A stretch of DNA of 64,000 nucleotides, from positions 6,324,001 through 6,388,000 of the forward strand of contig JAPYXD010000680.1 in the NCBI GenBank assembly GCA_030998225.1. The letters are read 5' to 3'. The DNA is from Diplolepis rosae (Eukaryota > Arthropoda > Insecta > Hymenoptera > Diplolepididae). Position numbers and translations under genes: made by a program. The notes under the pieces are model-generated. The model was given only the letters and a program-made list of their open reading frames with translations. It did not search any database and had not been told where the DNA came from. Below are positions 23,040 to 33,851 of the stretch, one piece after another (position 1 is the first letter of the stretch; each line of letters starts with the position of its first letter).

Positions 23040-23440
23040 TTTATTAAATTTTTTATTTTTTTAAAATTTTCATTATTTATTAATGAAAATTTAATCTATC
23101 AATAATAGTATTAATTTAATTAAAAAGTCAGTATCAAACTTATCAACTCCTTTAAATATTAATATCATATAAAATTTCGGTTTGGTTTTAGGAATATTTT
23201 TAACAATTTAAATTATTTCAGGAATTCTTCTTTCAATCCATGACACCCCTCATATTATTATAGCATTTAATATAATTATTCATCTAATACATGATATCAA
23301 TTATGAATGAATTATTCAATTAATTCATATAAATGAAGCAGCTTATTTTTTCTTTTGCCTCTTTATAGATATTGGACGAGCAATTTATTATAAATCCTAT
23401 TTTTTAAATAACATGATTATTAAGATCATTCATTTTTCTA
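23040..23440 (+). pseudogene. nuclear copy of mitochondrial cytochrome b (NUMT), partial
   Basis: Reading with the invertebrate mitochondrial code gives the N-terminal part of cytochrome b: SINNSINL, then NLSTPLNIN, NFGLVLGIFL, SGILLSIHDTPHI, IIHLIHDINYE(W)IIQLIHMNEAAYFFF, LFIDIGRAIYYKSYF. One TGA falls where Trp is expected (after NYE), and TAA codons occur at two other places. Several invariant residues are changed (NYG to NYE, NGA to NEA, haem-region HIGRG to DIGRA), so it is a decayed nuclear insert rather than mitochondrial DNA. The edges are approximate. Confidence 0.88.
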
Positions 23441-23768
23441 TCAACTATAGACGAAGAAAAATAGATAGTAAACCGTAATATCTTGATATTAGCAGATAAT
23501 ATATTTGCGATTTCACTATGGGACAGCCATCTAAACAGAAACAGAGTATCTGTAGATATTAAAAAAGAGATGTTTTTTCGCAATATCTAAGATATTAAAC
23601 TAAAGGACGCAATATCGTAGATAATTAAAGTCAATATTTATGTCATTGCATGCAATTGTCTAATAATTATGTAAAAATGCTGATTGAAAAATTGAAAGAA
23701 AAAAATGAAATTAAGAAAATATAACATTATATAAATAATGATTGATTGAGGAATTCAAAATATTCTTA

Positions 23769-24043
23769 GTCTCTAAATATGAATCAGTTAAAATCTACTG
23801 ATTATCAGTGAAATTTGACTGATTCAAATAGCTAAAAAGAGGTTACTGCAAATCAGTCAAATTCCACTGATTACTTCAGTGAAAAGCAACTGATTTAACA
23901 GTAGAAAATATTTTTGTCACCAATTAAACAGTGAAAATTAAGTGATTTAACAGTGAAAAATATTGTTTCCACTGATGATTCAGTGAAAAGGCAAATCACT
24001 GATTCAATCAGTGAAAATTTGACTGATTCAGATTTAGAGAGTA
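23769..24043. mobile_element. family D MITE (CTCTAAAT termini, ACTGATT repeats), copy 1
   Basis: Left CTCTAAATATGAATCAGTTA, right CTGATTCAGATTTAGAGAGTA, which are inverted. The interior is almost wholly built of alternating ACTGATT and CAGTGAAAA words, so it can fold into many alternative hairpins. Other copies are at 40,317, 41,257, 44,195 and 47,988. Confidence 0.85.
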
Positions 24044-24658
24044 TAATCACCTTTTTTTCTTGAATTCCTCGATCTAAGAGTTTTTGCAAGTCCATATTTG
24101 GTTGATTATTCTCAAAGTCAAGGCAACCTGTTGATAAATGGAGATTATAAAAACGTTCAACATAATTGTAAACATTTGGAATCTATTACGAATTCCAGTA
24201 AGCAAATTCCGATTCGATGTTGAATTTAAAAACGGTTACATAGAGAACGTGTTATTGAAAGGTTGGAAAATTCATTTCAAAGATTGAAGGTATAAAAATG
24301 ACATATTTATATAGATGGATAGATACTTATTGATTTCAGTACTGGTAATATGAAATTTTTTCAAAAATGACACTTAAAAACTTCATATAGACACAACATT
24401 ATTAATTCAGTGTCGAAACCAAAAACCACGCTACCAGAAAAGCTATGGGCGGGCGCGATAGACAAATTTTATATGAAATTCAAAGACTCTGATCACGTGA
24501 CTTTTCCTTAGGCACGTGCACGCTACTGTTCATAACATCTTAGATATTTAAGTTTAATAATATTTTAAATTTTGAATATAAACTGTTATTGGCCATTAAT
24601 ATCTTGTATATTTAAGAGAATATATGAGATATTATGCAGTATAATCTAGATGATATAA

Positions 24659-25734
24659 TAGTCCAAGCAACAGGGAATTTGTTATGAATGATTTAGGACA
24701 TTATTTATTTCAGAAAACGGACTGTGCCATCAGAAGAAAGGTTGGTCATGAAGTAATTTTGTCATGTTTTGGACAACGAAATATGATTTATAATTTATTA
24801 TTAACATTTAAGACCAACAAATCGCACCTTTTTTAGTTTTTTGTTTATAAAATTAAAGGTAATGATCCAATCTTAATGACATCATTCGGAAAGTTGTAGA
24901 CAATCAAATTGCAAATAAAATGAGCTGTCGCTTGATCTGATTGGATAATTAGAAGCGGAGAAAATTTGGAAAAACCGGGAAATTTAGCTTTTGTTAAACA
25001 AATTAATATCTCAGTTAATTTTTAACTTTTTTGGTTGAGGTTTGGTGAAAAAGTAACAGGCTTTATGCTCTTCAAATGTATAAAAAACGGACACTTTAAG
25101 ATAATACGTTTCCGCGCTATTGACACTTTAATTTATTTAATACGTTAAAAATATGGCTTCAAACGCCTGAACGCAGCAAAGTGATTTATATTTTTAAAAG
25201 CCGTTTTCAAAATAAAAATCTGACCACCTCTGCGGCAAGCAGACATTTTGCAATTAATGCATTAAATAAATTAAAGTGTCAATAGCGCGGAAACATATTA
25301 TCTTAAAGTGTCCTTTTTTTTATAGATTTGAAGAGCATAAAGTCTGCTATTTTTCCACCAATCCTCAACCAAAAAAGTTAAAAATTAACTGAGATATTAA
25401 TTTGTATAACAAAAGCTAAATTTCCCGGTTGTTCCAAATTTTCCCCGCTTCTAATTATCCAATCAGATCAAGAGATAGCTCATTTTGTTCGCAATTCAAT
25501 TGTCTACAACTTTCCAATGGATATCATTAAGATTGGATAATTACCTTTAATGTTATAAACAAAAAACTAAAAAAGTGCGATTTTTTGGTCTTAAATGTTA
25601 ATAAAAAATTTATAAATCATATTTCGTTGTCCAAAACATGACACAATTACTCCATGACCAACCTTTCTTCTGATGGCACAGTCAGTTTTCTGAAATAAAT
25701 AATGTCATAACATATTCCCTTGTTGCTTGGACTA
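24659..25734. mobile_element. 1.08-kb foldback element with ~480-bp arms
   Basis: Left end TAGTCCAAGCAACAGGGAAT; the right end is its inverted copy finishing GTTGCTTGGACTA. The arms match closely throughout (for example CCGCGCTATTGACACTTTAA at 25,111 inverted at 25,273), leaving a central spacer of about 130 bases near 25,150-25,270. No coding capacity. A second copy begins at 63,732 and runs off the window. The target duplication is probably TA or ATA. Confidence 0.9.
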
Positions 25735-25863
25735 TAAGGTAATATCCAACATTCTAGTATCTCATTTTTAGTATCTATTTTTCTCAGTGTTCTATTTCCA
25801 ACTATAATTACAACTAATTATCTGATAAAATCTATCGGGGGCCCTGCTGACCTTCTCCACACG

Positions 25864-27799
25864 GAAAAAACAGTATAGCTGTTTGACCTATACCGGTATA
25901 TAGTGTCTCGACCCATGCGGTATAGGTGAGACAACTATACTGGTTTGCCGCGCGACCTATACATTGCTTCGCATGCACGCGACTCTAACCTCGAAATGAG
26001 AAAGAAGTGTCATCTTTTTGAGGCGTTTTTTCGAAGCGTTTATCAATTTGTTTGGAGCACTTTTTCTTTCTTTGAAAGATCATTTTTGCGTATCGCGTAT
26101 TGTTTTATCACACGCGAAAATTCACAAGAGCGATAGCGATGGCATAATATTTTGTTTACGATCGCTATACATGGTATTGTCATATCAACGAACTTGTATA
26201 GCTGTCTCACCTATACTCGTATAGTTCTGAGGACCATACCGTAGCATTGGTCTGATAGCAACATTTTCTGGTTCTGAGGACCAAAATATAGTTCTCTTAG
26301 TTTAAAGTGACATGTTTGATAACATATCTGCTATTATATTGACCCGAAATTCATAGAATTTTTTTCATTTCTCATTATTTTGGCATAGGGTCAGATTCTT
26401 TTTATTTTCTTCGATTAAAATTTTCACCATTAAATATAAAAATACTCAAACAGAGAGCAAGGCAAACGTTTCGGCCACATATGGGGGCCCTCTTCAGTGC
26501 CATAAATTCAAAGATCCCGTGTGGAAAAGCCGACTGGGGCCAGACTGGGTTCCAATCAGATTGCACATTCACCAGGCTGGCCCCAGCTGGGCTGTCTGAC
26601 TGGGGCCCATTTTGGGTTGTAACGCTCAGCCCAACCAAAGCCCATCTTTGGGAAAACTGATTGGGCCCAACTTGTGCAATCCGTTCCCTGCCCAGATAAT
26701 AAATGGGTTTTAAATGGGTAGTTGTTCTTTTGCCCATAGTAAAGAAATTGTTAGAACTGAATTCTGCTCGATTTCACCTTCATCTGTGGAATGCTGATGT
26801 TCGGAAAAATTTGGAGTTTGTTCTGCAATAAACAACACTCAAAATTATAAACTTCATGTCTTACTTTTAAGTTTAGGAAAACATAACCTCAAAATTCGCA
26901 CGTCTGCATGTGATTTCTCGTTCCACTAGGTTATAAAAAGAAAAATTTACTTTTATCAACACATCAATTTCTGTCTTATTTATTATTTTAGGTCTCTGAT
27001 AAACTAAATATATTTTAATTTTTTTTAAGTTATTTAATTTTTCTTAGTTGAATTTAAAAAATATTTATTCTAACTCACCATCATCAGAACTCGAATTTTC
27101 TCTAGCTGCCACCTTAATTGCCTGAATTGCTCGATGTTTTTTCACCCAAACACGCAATTGATTATTAGTAAGTCGCTTTTTATCCATTTTTGTATAATTA
27201 TAAAACAGTGATTTGTATACTTTTTCTAAAACCTTCAACGTTATATGTGCGTTTGTATACTTAATTACTTTGGGTGGATATCAAATAGAGGGCATATTAG
27301 TAGACTTCAATTATAGTATACTATACTGTATTATTACTATTGTTTTTTTTTAAACATGGTTATTAATTGGTGTTCCCATTTGGGGCCAATTTGAGATGCC
27401 CAACCAAGACCCATACATGGGGCGCCAAGTTGGGCCCAGCTTGGAGCCCAATAATAAATTGGGCTAAGTTAGGAAAATTTCCACACGGGATTAATTCAAA
27501 ATTTCTGTAAAACGGAATAATTAAAATAAGGATTATCATAAAATTGAAAAACTTATCTCATAGCTTGCAATTCAAAATTAAGTAGTCCAGTATGCAGCAT
27601 CACGAATTGAAAAAATATTTAGAGTTCACTGTGAATAAAGAACCGGAAAACATAAAAAAATTTTTGCACACGAACCGACCGCAATTTGAAAAAATTTTAT
27701 TATTAAAGAACGATGCCAAATTGGTTATCAATGGCAAAACGCGAACAAGGTTTACATTTTTTTAAACTTTTCGTGAAGGCTTTGCTATACTGTTTTTTC
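25864..27799. mobile_element. inverted-repeat element with TATAC motifs, split by the hAT-like MITE
   Basis: A perfect 16-base terminal inverted repeat, GAAAAAACAGTATAGC at 25,864-25,879, is matched by its complement at 27,784-27,799. Near the left end a second inversion (CAGTATAGCTGTTTGACCTA at 25,871 against the complement at 25,919-25,942) and another copy at 26,193 repeat the ACCTATAC word. The element at 26,513-27,492 interrupts it; without that it would be about 950 bases. Confidence 0.6.
26513..27492. mobile_element. 980-bp MITE with 8-bp target duplication (hAT-like)
   Basis: Termini GATCCCGTGTGGAAA and TTTCCACACGGGATT are inverted. The flanks are identical 8-mers AATTCAAA at 26,505-26,512 and 27,493-27,500. 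Both arms carry repeated TGGGCCC and CAGCTGGGC words. An 8-base duplication is typical of hAT elements; I infer that class from the duplication length only. A 111-codon frame at 26,402-26,737 is a by-product. No transposase seen. Confidence 0.85.
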
Positions 27800-27817
27800 A
27801 GTGCAGGGCACTCACCG

Positions 27818-28740
27818 GGCTTTCCCTCTAGTCGGGTTTTAGAAGGGCAGTACCTACTAGAGCCATAAAAGAAGCTTTAGTGGAGCACAAATCTAAAACA
27901 ACCTTACGTAAATAATAGGTCCCTCATTAATTTTCGAGCGAAACGTCCCAGCAGAACCCCTTTAAAATTTTTGCACGTCCGTGAAAGAATAATAAATTTG
28001 ATATAGTAGTGTAGATGATGGAAGGTAAGTATGTAAAGCTACACGTAAATTTATTATTAAATAGGAAGTGTTTAAGCAATAGAAGGTTGTTAGATTTAAA
28101 AAAACATGATGTTATATGAACAGTACATCACATAATAAGCGAATACACGCAAGACACGAGTAGGAAAGGTTTAAGTCTCGTGTTTCTACATGCCCTATCA
28201 AGCCTTACGTGACGGGCATGTGGTAATAGAAAATGTAATACTATGTATTATATATATATATGCTTCCACGTCTCGCACATCCGTTTAGTAACGGCCCTCT
28301 CAACATTGAAGGTACCATCAACGCAACTCCAACGGTGGCTTCTACACGCTCCCCTCATTATTCGAGGCAATTATTTCGACAAACCCTCTGGATCGTTTGG
28401 CGGATATCAAGGCGTGCGCCAAGATGCTGCCACCGGCAATAACCGGTAACGTATTACCACTTCTGGTCGGTTGAACGCATTTAGATCGTCTATTTGGCAA
28501 GGCAGTGGAATAATTTTACGTTTTACTCCACTGGAATCAAGCGTACCCGCGCATATAAGATTCGAACCATTGGCCCGTAAAATATTTCCCAGCCGTTGCA
28601 ATCACGTATCGAGATCGCTGTTACTATTTTGACCAACGAAAGCAACTAACTTGCTTACAACTGATGGCGCTTTGTTTTCCCAGAAGTATGTTGCGAGTTA
28701 GTCAACACATTTTCCTCAATTTAAACTGTAAAAGAAATTT
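27818..28740. other. no assignable gene; G+C-richer island at 28,260-28,640
   Basis: The part from 28,260 to 28,640 is clearly richer in G+C. It has open frames on both strands (minus 28,407-28,601 reads LQRLGNILRANGSNLICAG; plus 28,243-28,449). None resembles a family I know, and no splice sites frame them. The rest shows nothing clear. Confidence 0.3.
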
Positions 28741-28744
28741 TTAA

Positions 28745-29298
28745 GGAAGTTCGTTCACGAAAATTATACCTCAGGCAAAAATAGATTATTTTGCTTTCAA
28801 GAATAGCAATATTATTATTGAAGGGCTAATTTGAAAGAAGACTATTTTTCATGAAAAAAATTTAAAACAGAAAAAAATAATTATATTAATAAATTTTATT
28901 CTTGTCCAAACTTATTTTCTTATCGCTTAAAGCCAATTTTTTATAAAATATTTATAAATTTTTATGAATATAAAAATTGTTTTTTTATAATTTCAGCCAT
29001 TAAAGAATTCATTTTCAAAAATTGGAAACGGTCAAGTTGTAGAGGATCTTTTTCCTAAAAAAATGAACCGTGATTTATTAGAATCGCATCATTTTTAAAA
29101 ATTTGGCTCGAAGCGATAAGAAAATAAGTTTGGGCAAAAATGAAATTTATTAATAAAATTATTTTTTTGTGTTTCAAATTTTTTTCATCAAAACTAATCT
29201 TTTCTCTTTCAAATTAGCCTTTCAATAATAATATTGCTATTCTTGAAAGCAAAATTATCTATTTTTGCCTAAGGTATAATTTTCGTGAACGAACTTCC
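28745..29298. mobile_element. foldback MITE, TTAA family B, copy 1
   Basis: Flanked by TTAA at 28,741-28,744 and 29,299-29,302. Left GGAAGTTCGTTCACGAAAAT, right its inverted copy ACGAACTTCC. The arms share CAAGAATAGCAATATTATTA and its complement and pair almost to the centre near 29,010. No coding capacity. Confidence 0.88.
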
Positions 29299-29302
29299 TT
29301 AA

Positions 29303-29996
29303 TTCTGAAGTGAAAATCGGCTAACTTTGATATGTATCAAGGAAAACTTACGAGGAAAAAGTGAAAATCGTATTTTTATCAAAAATTTTATGAAAATGGA
29401 CAAAAATGTATTCTTTCAGTCGTCAAACTGAAATCTGGAAGGGGAAATTTATAAAATAAGAAGTAAGACGGAAACTTGTAATTGAAACATAAGAGTCGAA
29501 TTTGAGGTTAACAGTCGATTAAGAAGGCGCGAAATTTTGATGATTAGATCATTTTCACCAAGAATTTTCATACACTGTATGTTGTATAACATGATCAAAT
29601 TGAAATATATCATAATATTTTACTAGATGCTTTCAAATTGACATTTTCAAATTAAACGGAAAATCACTTTAATGTGAGAATTTTAATCTCTGGTAATTTT
29701 TTACCATTTGAAACAGTTTTTTTAAGTAGGTACGATAATGATTTTCTGTCCTGCCAAAATTCAATTTCTAACTCTATTATCAAATAACATAAAAACTGTG
29801 ATCATCGTGATTGCGACCTTAGAGTATTTTATACAAATTAATATGCTTAGCCTTGCGTGTATTAATATTTATCTTTAACTTCAACATTCTATCTAAAAAA
29901 AAGTCCGTACGGTAATGACGTTTGGGCTATTATACCATTAAAGTAAAATAAATGATAATCAATCTGAAAGAAAGTAAAAAGACATTTTTTAAGCAT
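29303..29996. other. no gene seen
   Basis: A+T-rich spacer between two family B foldbacks. Confidence 0.4.
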
Positions 29997-30000
29997 TTAA

Positions 30001-30698
30001 GGTAGTTGATCCACGAAAATTAGACCTCAGTCAAAAATAGATAATTTTTCTTTCAAGAATAGCAATATTATTATTCAAGGTCTATTTTGGAAGAGAAAAG
30101 ATTACTTTCCAGGAAAAAAATTTAAAATACGGAAAAATAACTTTATTAATAAATTTTATTTTTGCCCCAACTTTTTTTCTGATCGCTTCTTACCAAATTT
30201 TAAAAAATGATACGATTTTAATAAATTACAAATCACTTTTTCAAGAAAAAGATTCCCTACAACTTAACCATTTCCAATTTTCCAAAATGAATAAATTATC
30301 ATCCAATTCAGCAATTTGTTTATAAAAATTTCGTTTTGGAAAATGTTTTTTTAATGGTTTCAGCCATTAAAGAATTTATTTTTAAAAATCAGAAACGCTG
30401 AAGTTGTGGGAAATCTTTTCTCTGAAAAAATGATTCATGATTTATTAGAATCGCATAATTTTTTTAAATTTGGTAAGAAGCGATAAGAAAAAAAGTTGGG
30501 TCAAAAATAAAATTTATTAATTAAAGCCAACTAAGAACATCAACAATATTTGAAAATTATTTTTTTGTGTTTTAAATTTGTTTTATGAAAAATAATCTTT
30601 TCTCTTTTAAAATAGCCCTTCAATAATAATATTGCTATTCTTAAAAGCAAAATTATCTATTTTTTCCTGAGGTCTAATTTTCGTGGATGAAAACTACC
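30001..30698. mobile_element. foldback MITE, TTAA family B, copy 2
   Basis: TTAA at 29,997-30,000 and 30,699-30,702. Left GGTAGTTGATCCACGAAAAT, right GTGGATGAAAACTACC. Arms of about 330 bases carry the AGCAATATTATTATT block and GAAAAAGATTCCCTACAACTT. The right TTAA is shared with the next copy. Confidence 0.9.
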
Positions 30699-30702
30699 TT
30701 AA

Positions 30703-31950
30703 GGTAGATCCGTCAAGAAAATTAGACCTCAGGCAAAAATAGATAATTTTCCTTTCAAGAATAGCAATAAAGTAAATGTACCAGTCGTTGCGCTGGTACC
30801 AGTTGTTGCGCTGTCGAGCATATTTTACGTAAAATTAAGAAAATTACTTTATATTTTTGTGTTCAAGTTGAAGATATCGTTGAACATAAGGTTATTATTC
30901 ATCTCTCATAACAAATTTTTAATGTAAATGCTTACTCAAAAATGCTAAAAAATAAAATATTCCGGAATGTTCAAATCGTAGTTCATAAAATGACTGTGCT
31001 TATTTTTTATGCAAATGGAACTGTTCTCGCATTTAAGTATTTATATCAATTTATTCGACATCAATTTTGAAAGTTTTTGATTTATATTTGTGATAACCCT
31101 TATATAACAATAAATAATACAATAATAAATGTCTTGCGCAAAGATTGGGCCAAACGCAGTTTTCCATATTTTCGACTATTTGTTAATAAGTGTTGAAAAT
31201 TTTCAGAATAATAAGCTTTGCAATACAAATCAAAAGTGTCTTTCAAAATGTGATTCGATTAATATGACGAAAAATTTTATTTTTCTATAATTAAATTCAA
31301 TAATCCTCGAAGGGTTTGCTTAACCGCGCAACGACTGGTACATTTACCTTATTATTTTTCAAAGGGCTAATTTGAAAGAGAAAAGATTATTTTCCATGAA
31401 AAAAATTTGAAACACAAAAAAATAATATTATTAATCAATTTTATTTTGGCCCAAACTTATTTTCTTATCGCTTCGAGCCAAATTTTTGAAGATGATGCGA
31501 TTCTAATAAATCACGGTTCATTTTTTTAGGAAAAAGATTCTCTACAACTTAATCGTTTCCAATTTTTGAAAATTAATTCTTTAATGGCTGAAATTATAAA
31601 AAAACAATTTTTCAAAACAAAATTTTTATAAACAAATTGCTGTATTTGATAATAATGAATTGAATTTGTTAAATAGGAAACAGTCATATTGTAGAGAATC
31701 TTTTTCCTAAAAAAATGAATCGTGATTTATTAGAATCGAATCATTTTTAAAAATTTGGCTCGAAGCGATAAGAAAATAAGTTTAGGCAAAAATAAAATTT
31801 ATTAATAATATTATTTATTTGTGTTTAAAATTTTGTTCATCAAAACTAATCTTTTCTCTTTCAAATTAGCCTTTCAATAATAATATTGCTATTCTTGAAA
31901 GCAAAATTATCTATTTTTGTCTAAGGTATAATTTTCGTGAACGAACTACC
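30703..31950. mobile_element. foldback MITE, TTAA family B, copy 3, interrupted
   Basis: Begins GGTAGATCCGTCAAGAAAAT right after the shared TTAA and ends GAACGAACTACC before TTAA 31,951-31,954. At AGCAATA (30,763-30,769) it is broken by a 580-base insert and resumes at TTATTTTTCAAAGGGCTAA. Without the insert it is about 670 bases, the family size. Confidence 0.88.
30770..31349. mobile_element. 580-bp TA-flanked inverted-repeat element nested in family B foldback
   Basis: Left AAGTAAATGTACCAGTCGTT, right CAACGACTGGTACATTTACC; the inverted repeat is about 24 bases, continuing into GCGC. TA flanks lie at 30,768-30,769 and 31,350-31,351. The left subterminal part repeats the word ACCAGT.GTTGCGCTG twice. 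No coding capacity. The TA target suggests a Tc1/mariner-class MITE. Confidence 0.85.
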
Positions 31951-31954
31951 TTAA

Positions 31955-33513
31955 CAGCTTTATTTATTGCAGAAATAATGAAAATGAAATAATTATTCGT
32001 TTTATTTCTATCATAATGGGACTTCAAGTTTTCCCGCATTTTGAAAACAACCCTCATACACTGGGCGGCTGAAATCAAGAAAAAATCGTCTGATAGAAGT
32101 AACAAGTTTAAGACTTTTGTTACGGTGTAGACATGGCCACGTAGACCTTTATTTCTGATTTATTTCACGGAAAACGAGACTTACTTTGATCAAGAAAAAT
32201 TTCCTTGGATCTAGGAAAAGGGCATCTTATATACGGGAAACACTATGTGAGATTTATTTGAAAAAATAAATTATTGAGGCAATTTATATGAAAGAAGATT
32301 AGATTTTCTTAACCTGAAAAAATATGCCAGTAGTATAAATAGCTTATCTTTCTAATCGGAAATTTTGTAATTACAATTTTATATGAGAATATTTGACTTG
32401 TGAGAAAATAGTATTCACATAATTGAAGTGAAAGTAGTTCAGATTCGATTTAATATCTGCTTGACTTAAGATGAGATTTACTTGTAATAATTGTTTAAAA
32501 TTGCTAAGATACATTTTTCTTTCGACTTTACTAAAAGTCACATTTTTCACGTGTAACGTGGGAGCAAAATCGTCTATTCCTAAAAAATGACATGCGCAGG
32601 ACTTCTTCAATACTTAAAAATATTTCGAGGTACTTTAAGATAATTTGAAGTATCGCGAGGTACTTTGAAAAATTTTAACGTATTGTAATATACTTCAGGA
32701 TATTTTATGGAGCTTCAAGATGTTTCAAAATATTTTAGAATGTTTCAATTATTTCAATTAATTTTAGAATATCCAAAAGAACTTTGAGACCTTTTTTAAA
32801 ATTCAAAAGACTGAGTTCTTCAAATTTCTCAACATGCCAAATAAAAATGTCACTTTTCTATCATTTTTAAAATCCCATCATCTTAAATACGCTTACTTGA
32901 TTACAATTCCACTTGTAAAGTTTTTCCTCTCCAGAAATAAGAGAACAGAAAGTTTAAGTAGAAATGGAAACTTCCAGTCGGACGTGAGTGAGTAGAAAAG
33001 GGAGATTTGTCTAAGATATTTAAATTATTTTTCCAGATTCTTAAGATTATACTATCATCTTATGTTTTTCTGTGCAGATCTAATTTAAATATATTGTATC
33101 TTCTATTGAATTATTACTTTAAAAGTTTGTACTTCTTGTTTCCACATAAACTGACATCGCTGGAAAAGATTGAAATCCATCCCTGGTTTTTCAATCTATC
33201 AGGATATTTTTACACTGTGCTATACATGGAGCCCTGTTGGTTGGAAAATGATGCAAGATAAGATCCGTCTATAGAAAAACAATGTGTTTTTGAAAAGCCT
33301 CTGGCACTGAAAAGTAGTCGCTGAGAACGATACAAGCTTTTAAATGGAATATGCGAACTACATGGAAATGTAAAGTGAATTTCAAACCAAGATATATCGC
33401 ACACTTTTCTCTCGTGAATAATGAAAAATTTCACTACCAACAAAAAACATATGTGAATCAAATATATACATTACTTTACTACTTTCACTATTTTTATCAA
33501 AATTTAGAAGTTA
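31955..33513. other. no gene seen; degenerate short repeats
   Basis: A+T-rich. At 32,610-32,790 words such as GAGGTACTTT, TTTCAAGATAT and TTTTAGAAT recur at short intervals, a weak low-complexity tandem tract. Frames at 32,371-32,610 (minus) and 33,007-33,261 (plus) have no recognised motif. Confidence 0.35.
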
Positions 33514-33851
33514 GGCCTTATAAATAATTTGGCTGACGTAATATTAATATTATTTTAAAAAATTTTATTGTTGTTAATATTCATATTTTACAACGATTAT
33601 AGTTACTATTATTGAATATAGTTATATAAATACATATATATTTATATAAATTATAATTTTATCATTATTAGAATTTTGAATTGGGGATAATACTACTAAT
33701 AATAATAAAATTATAATTTATATAAATATTTATACATTTATAATTATATTCGGTAATAGTAACTATAATCGTAGTAAAATATGAATATTAATAACAACGG
33801 AATATTTGTAAATAATATTAATATTACGTCTGCCAAATTATTTATAAGGCC
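33514..33851. mobile_element. 338-bp A+T-rich palindrome
   Basis: The end GGCCTTATAAATAATTTGGC is inverted at the right as ATTATTTATAAGGCC. The arms pair through ACGATTATAGTTACTATTA and TATAAATTATAATTTTAT to a centre near 33,685. It looks like a foldback MITE with no spacer. Confidence 0.8.

Noticed and set aside
23769..24043. CRISPR-like array of short repeats
   Set aside because: Word spacing is irregular, there are no unique spacers of constant length, and the genome is eukaryotic; the block has transposon ends.
26402..26737. 111-codon minus-strand frame
   Set aside because: It straddles the boundary of the hAT-like MITE and follows its repeated TGGGCCC words.
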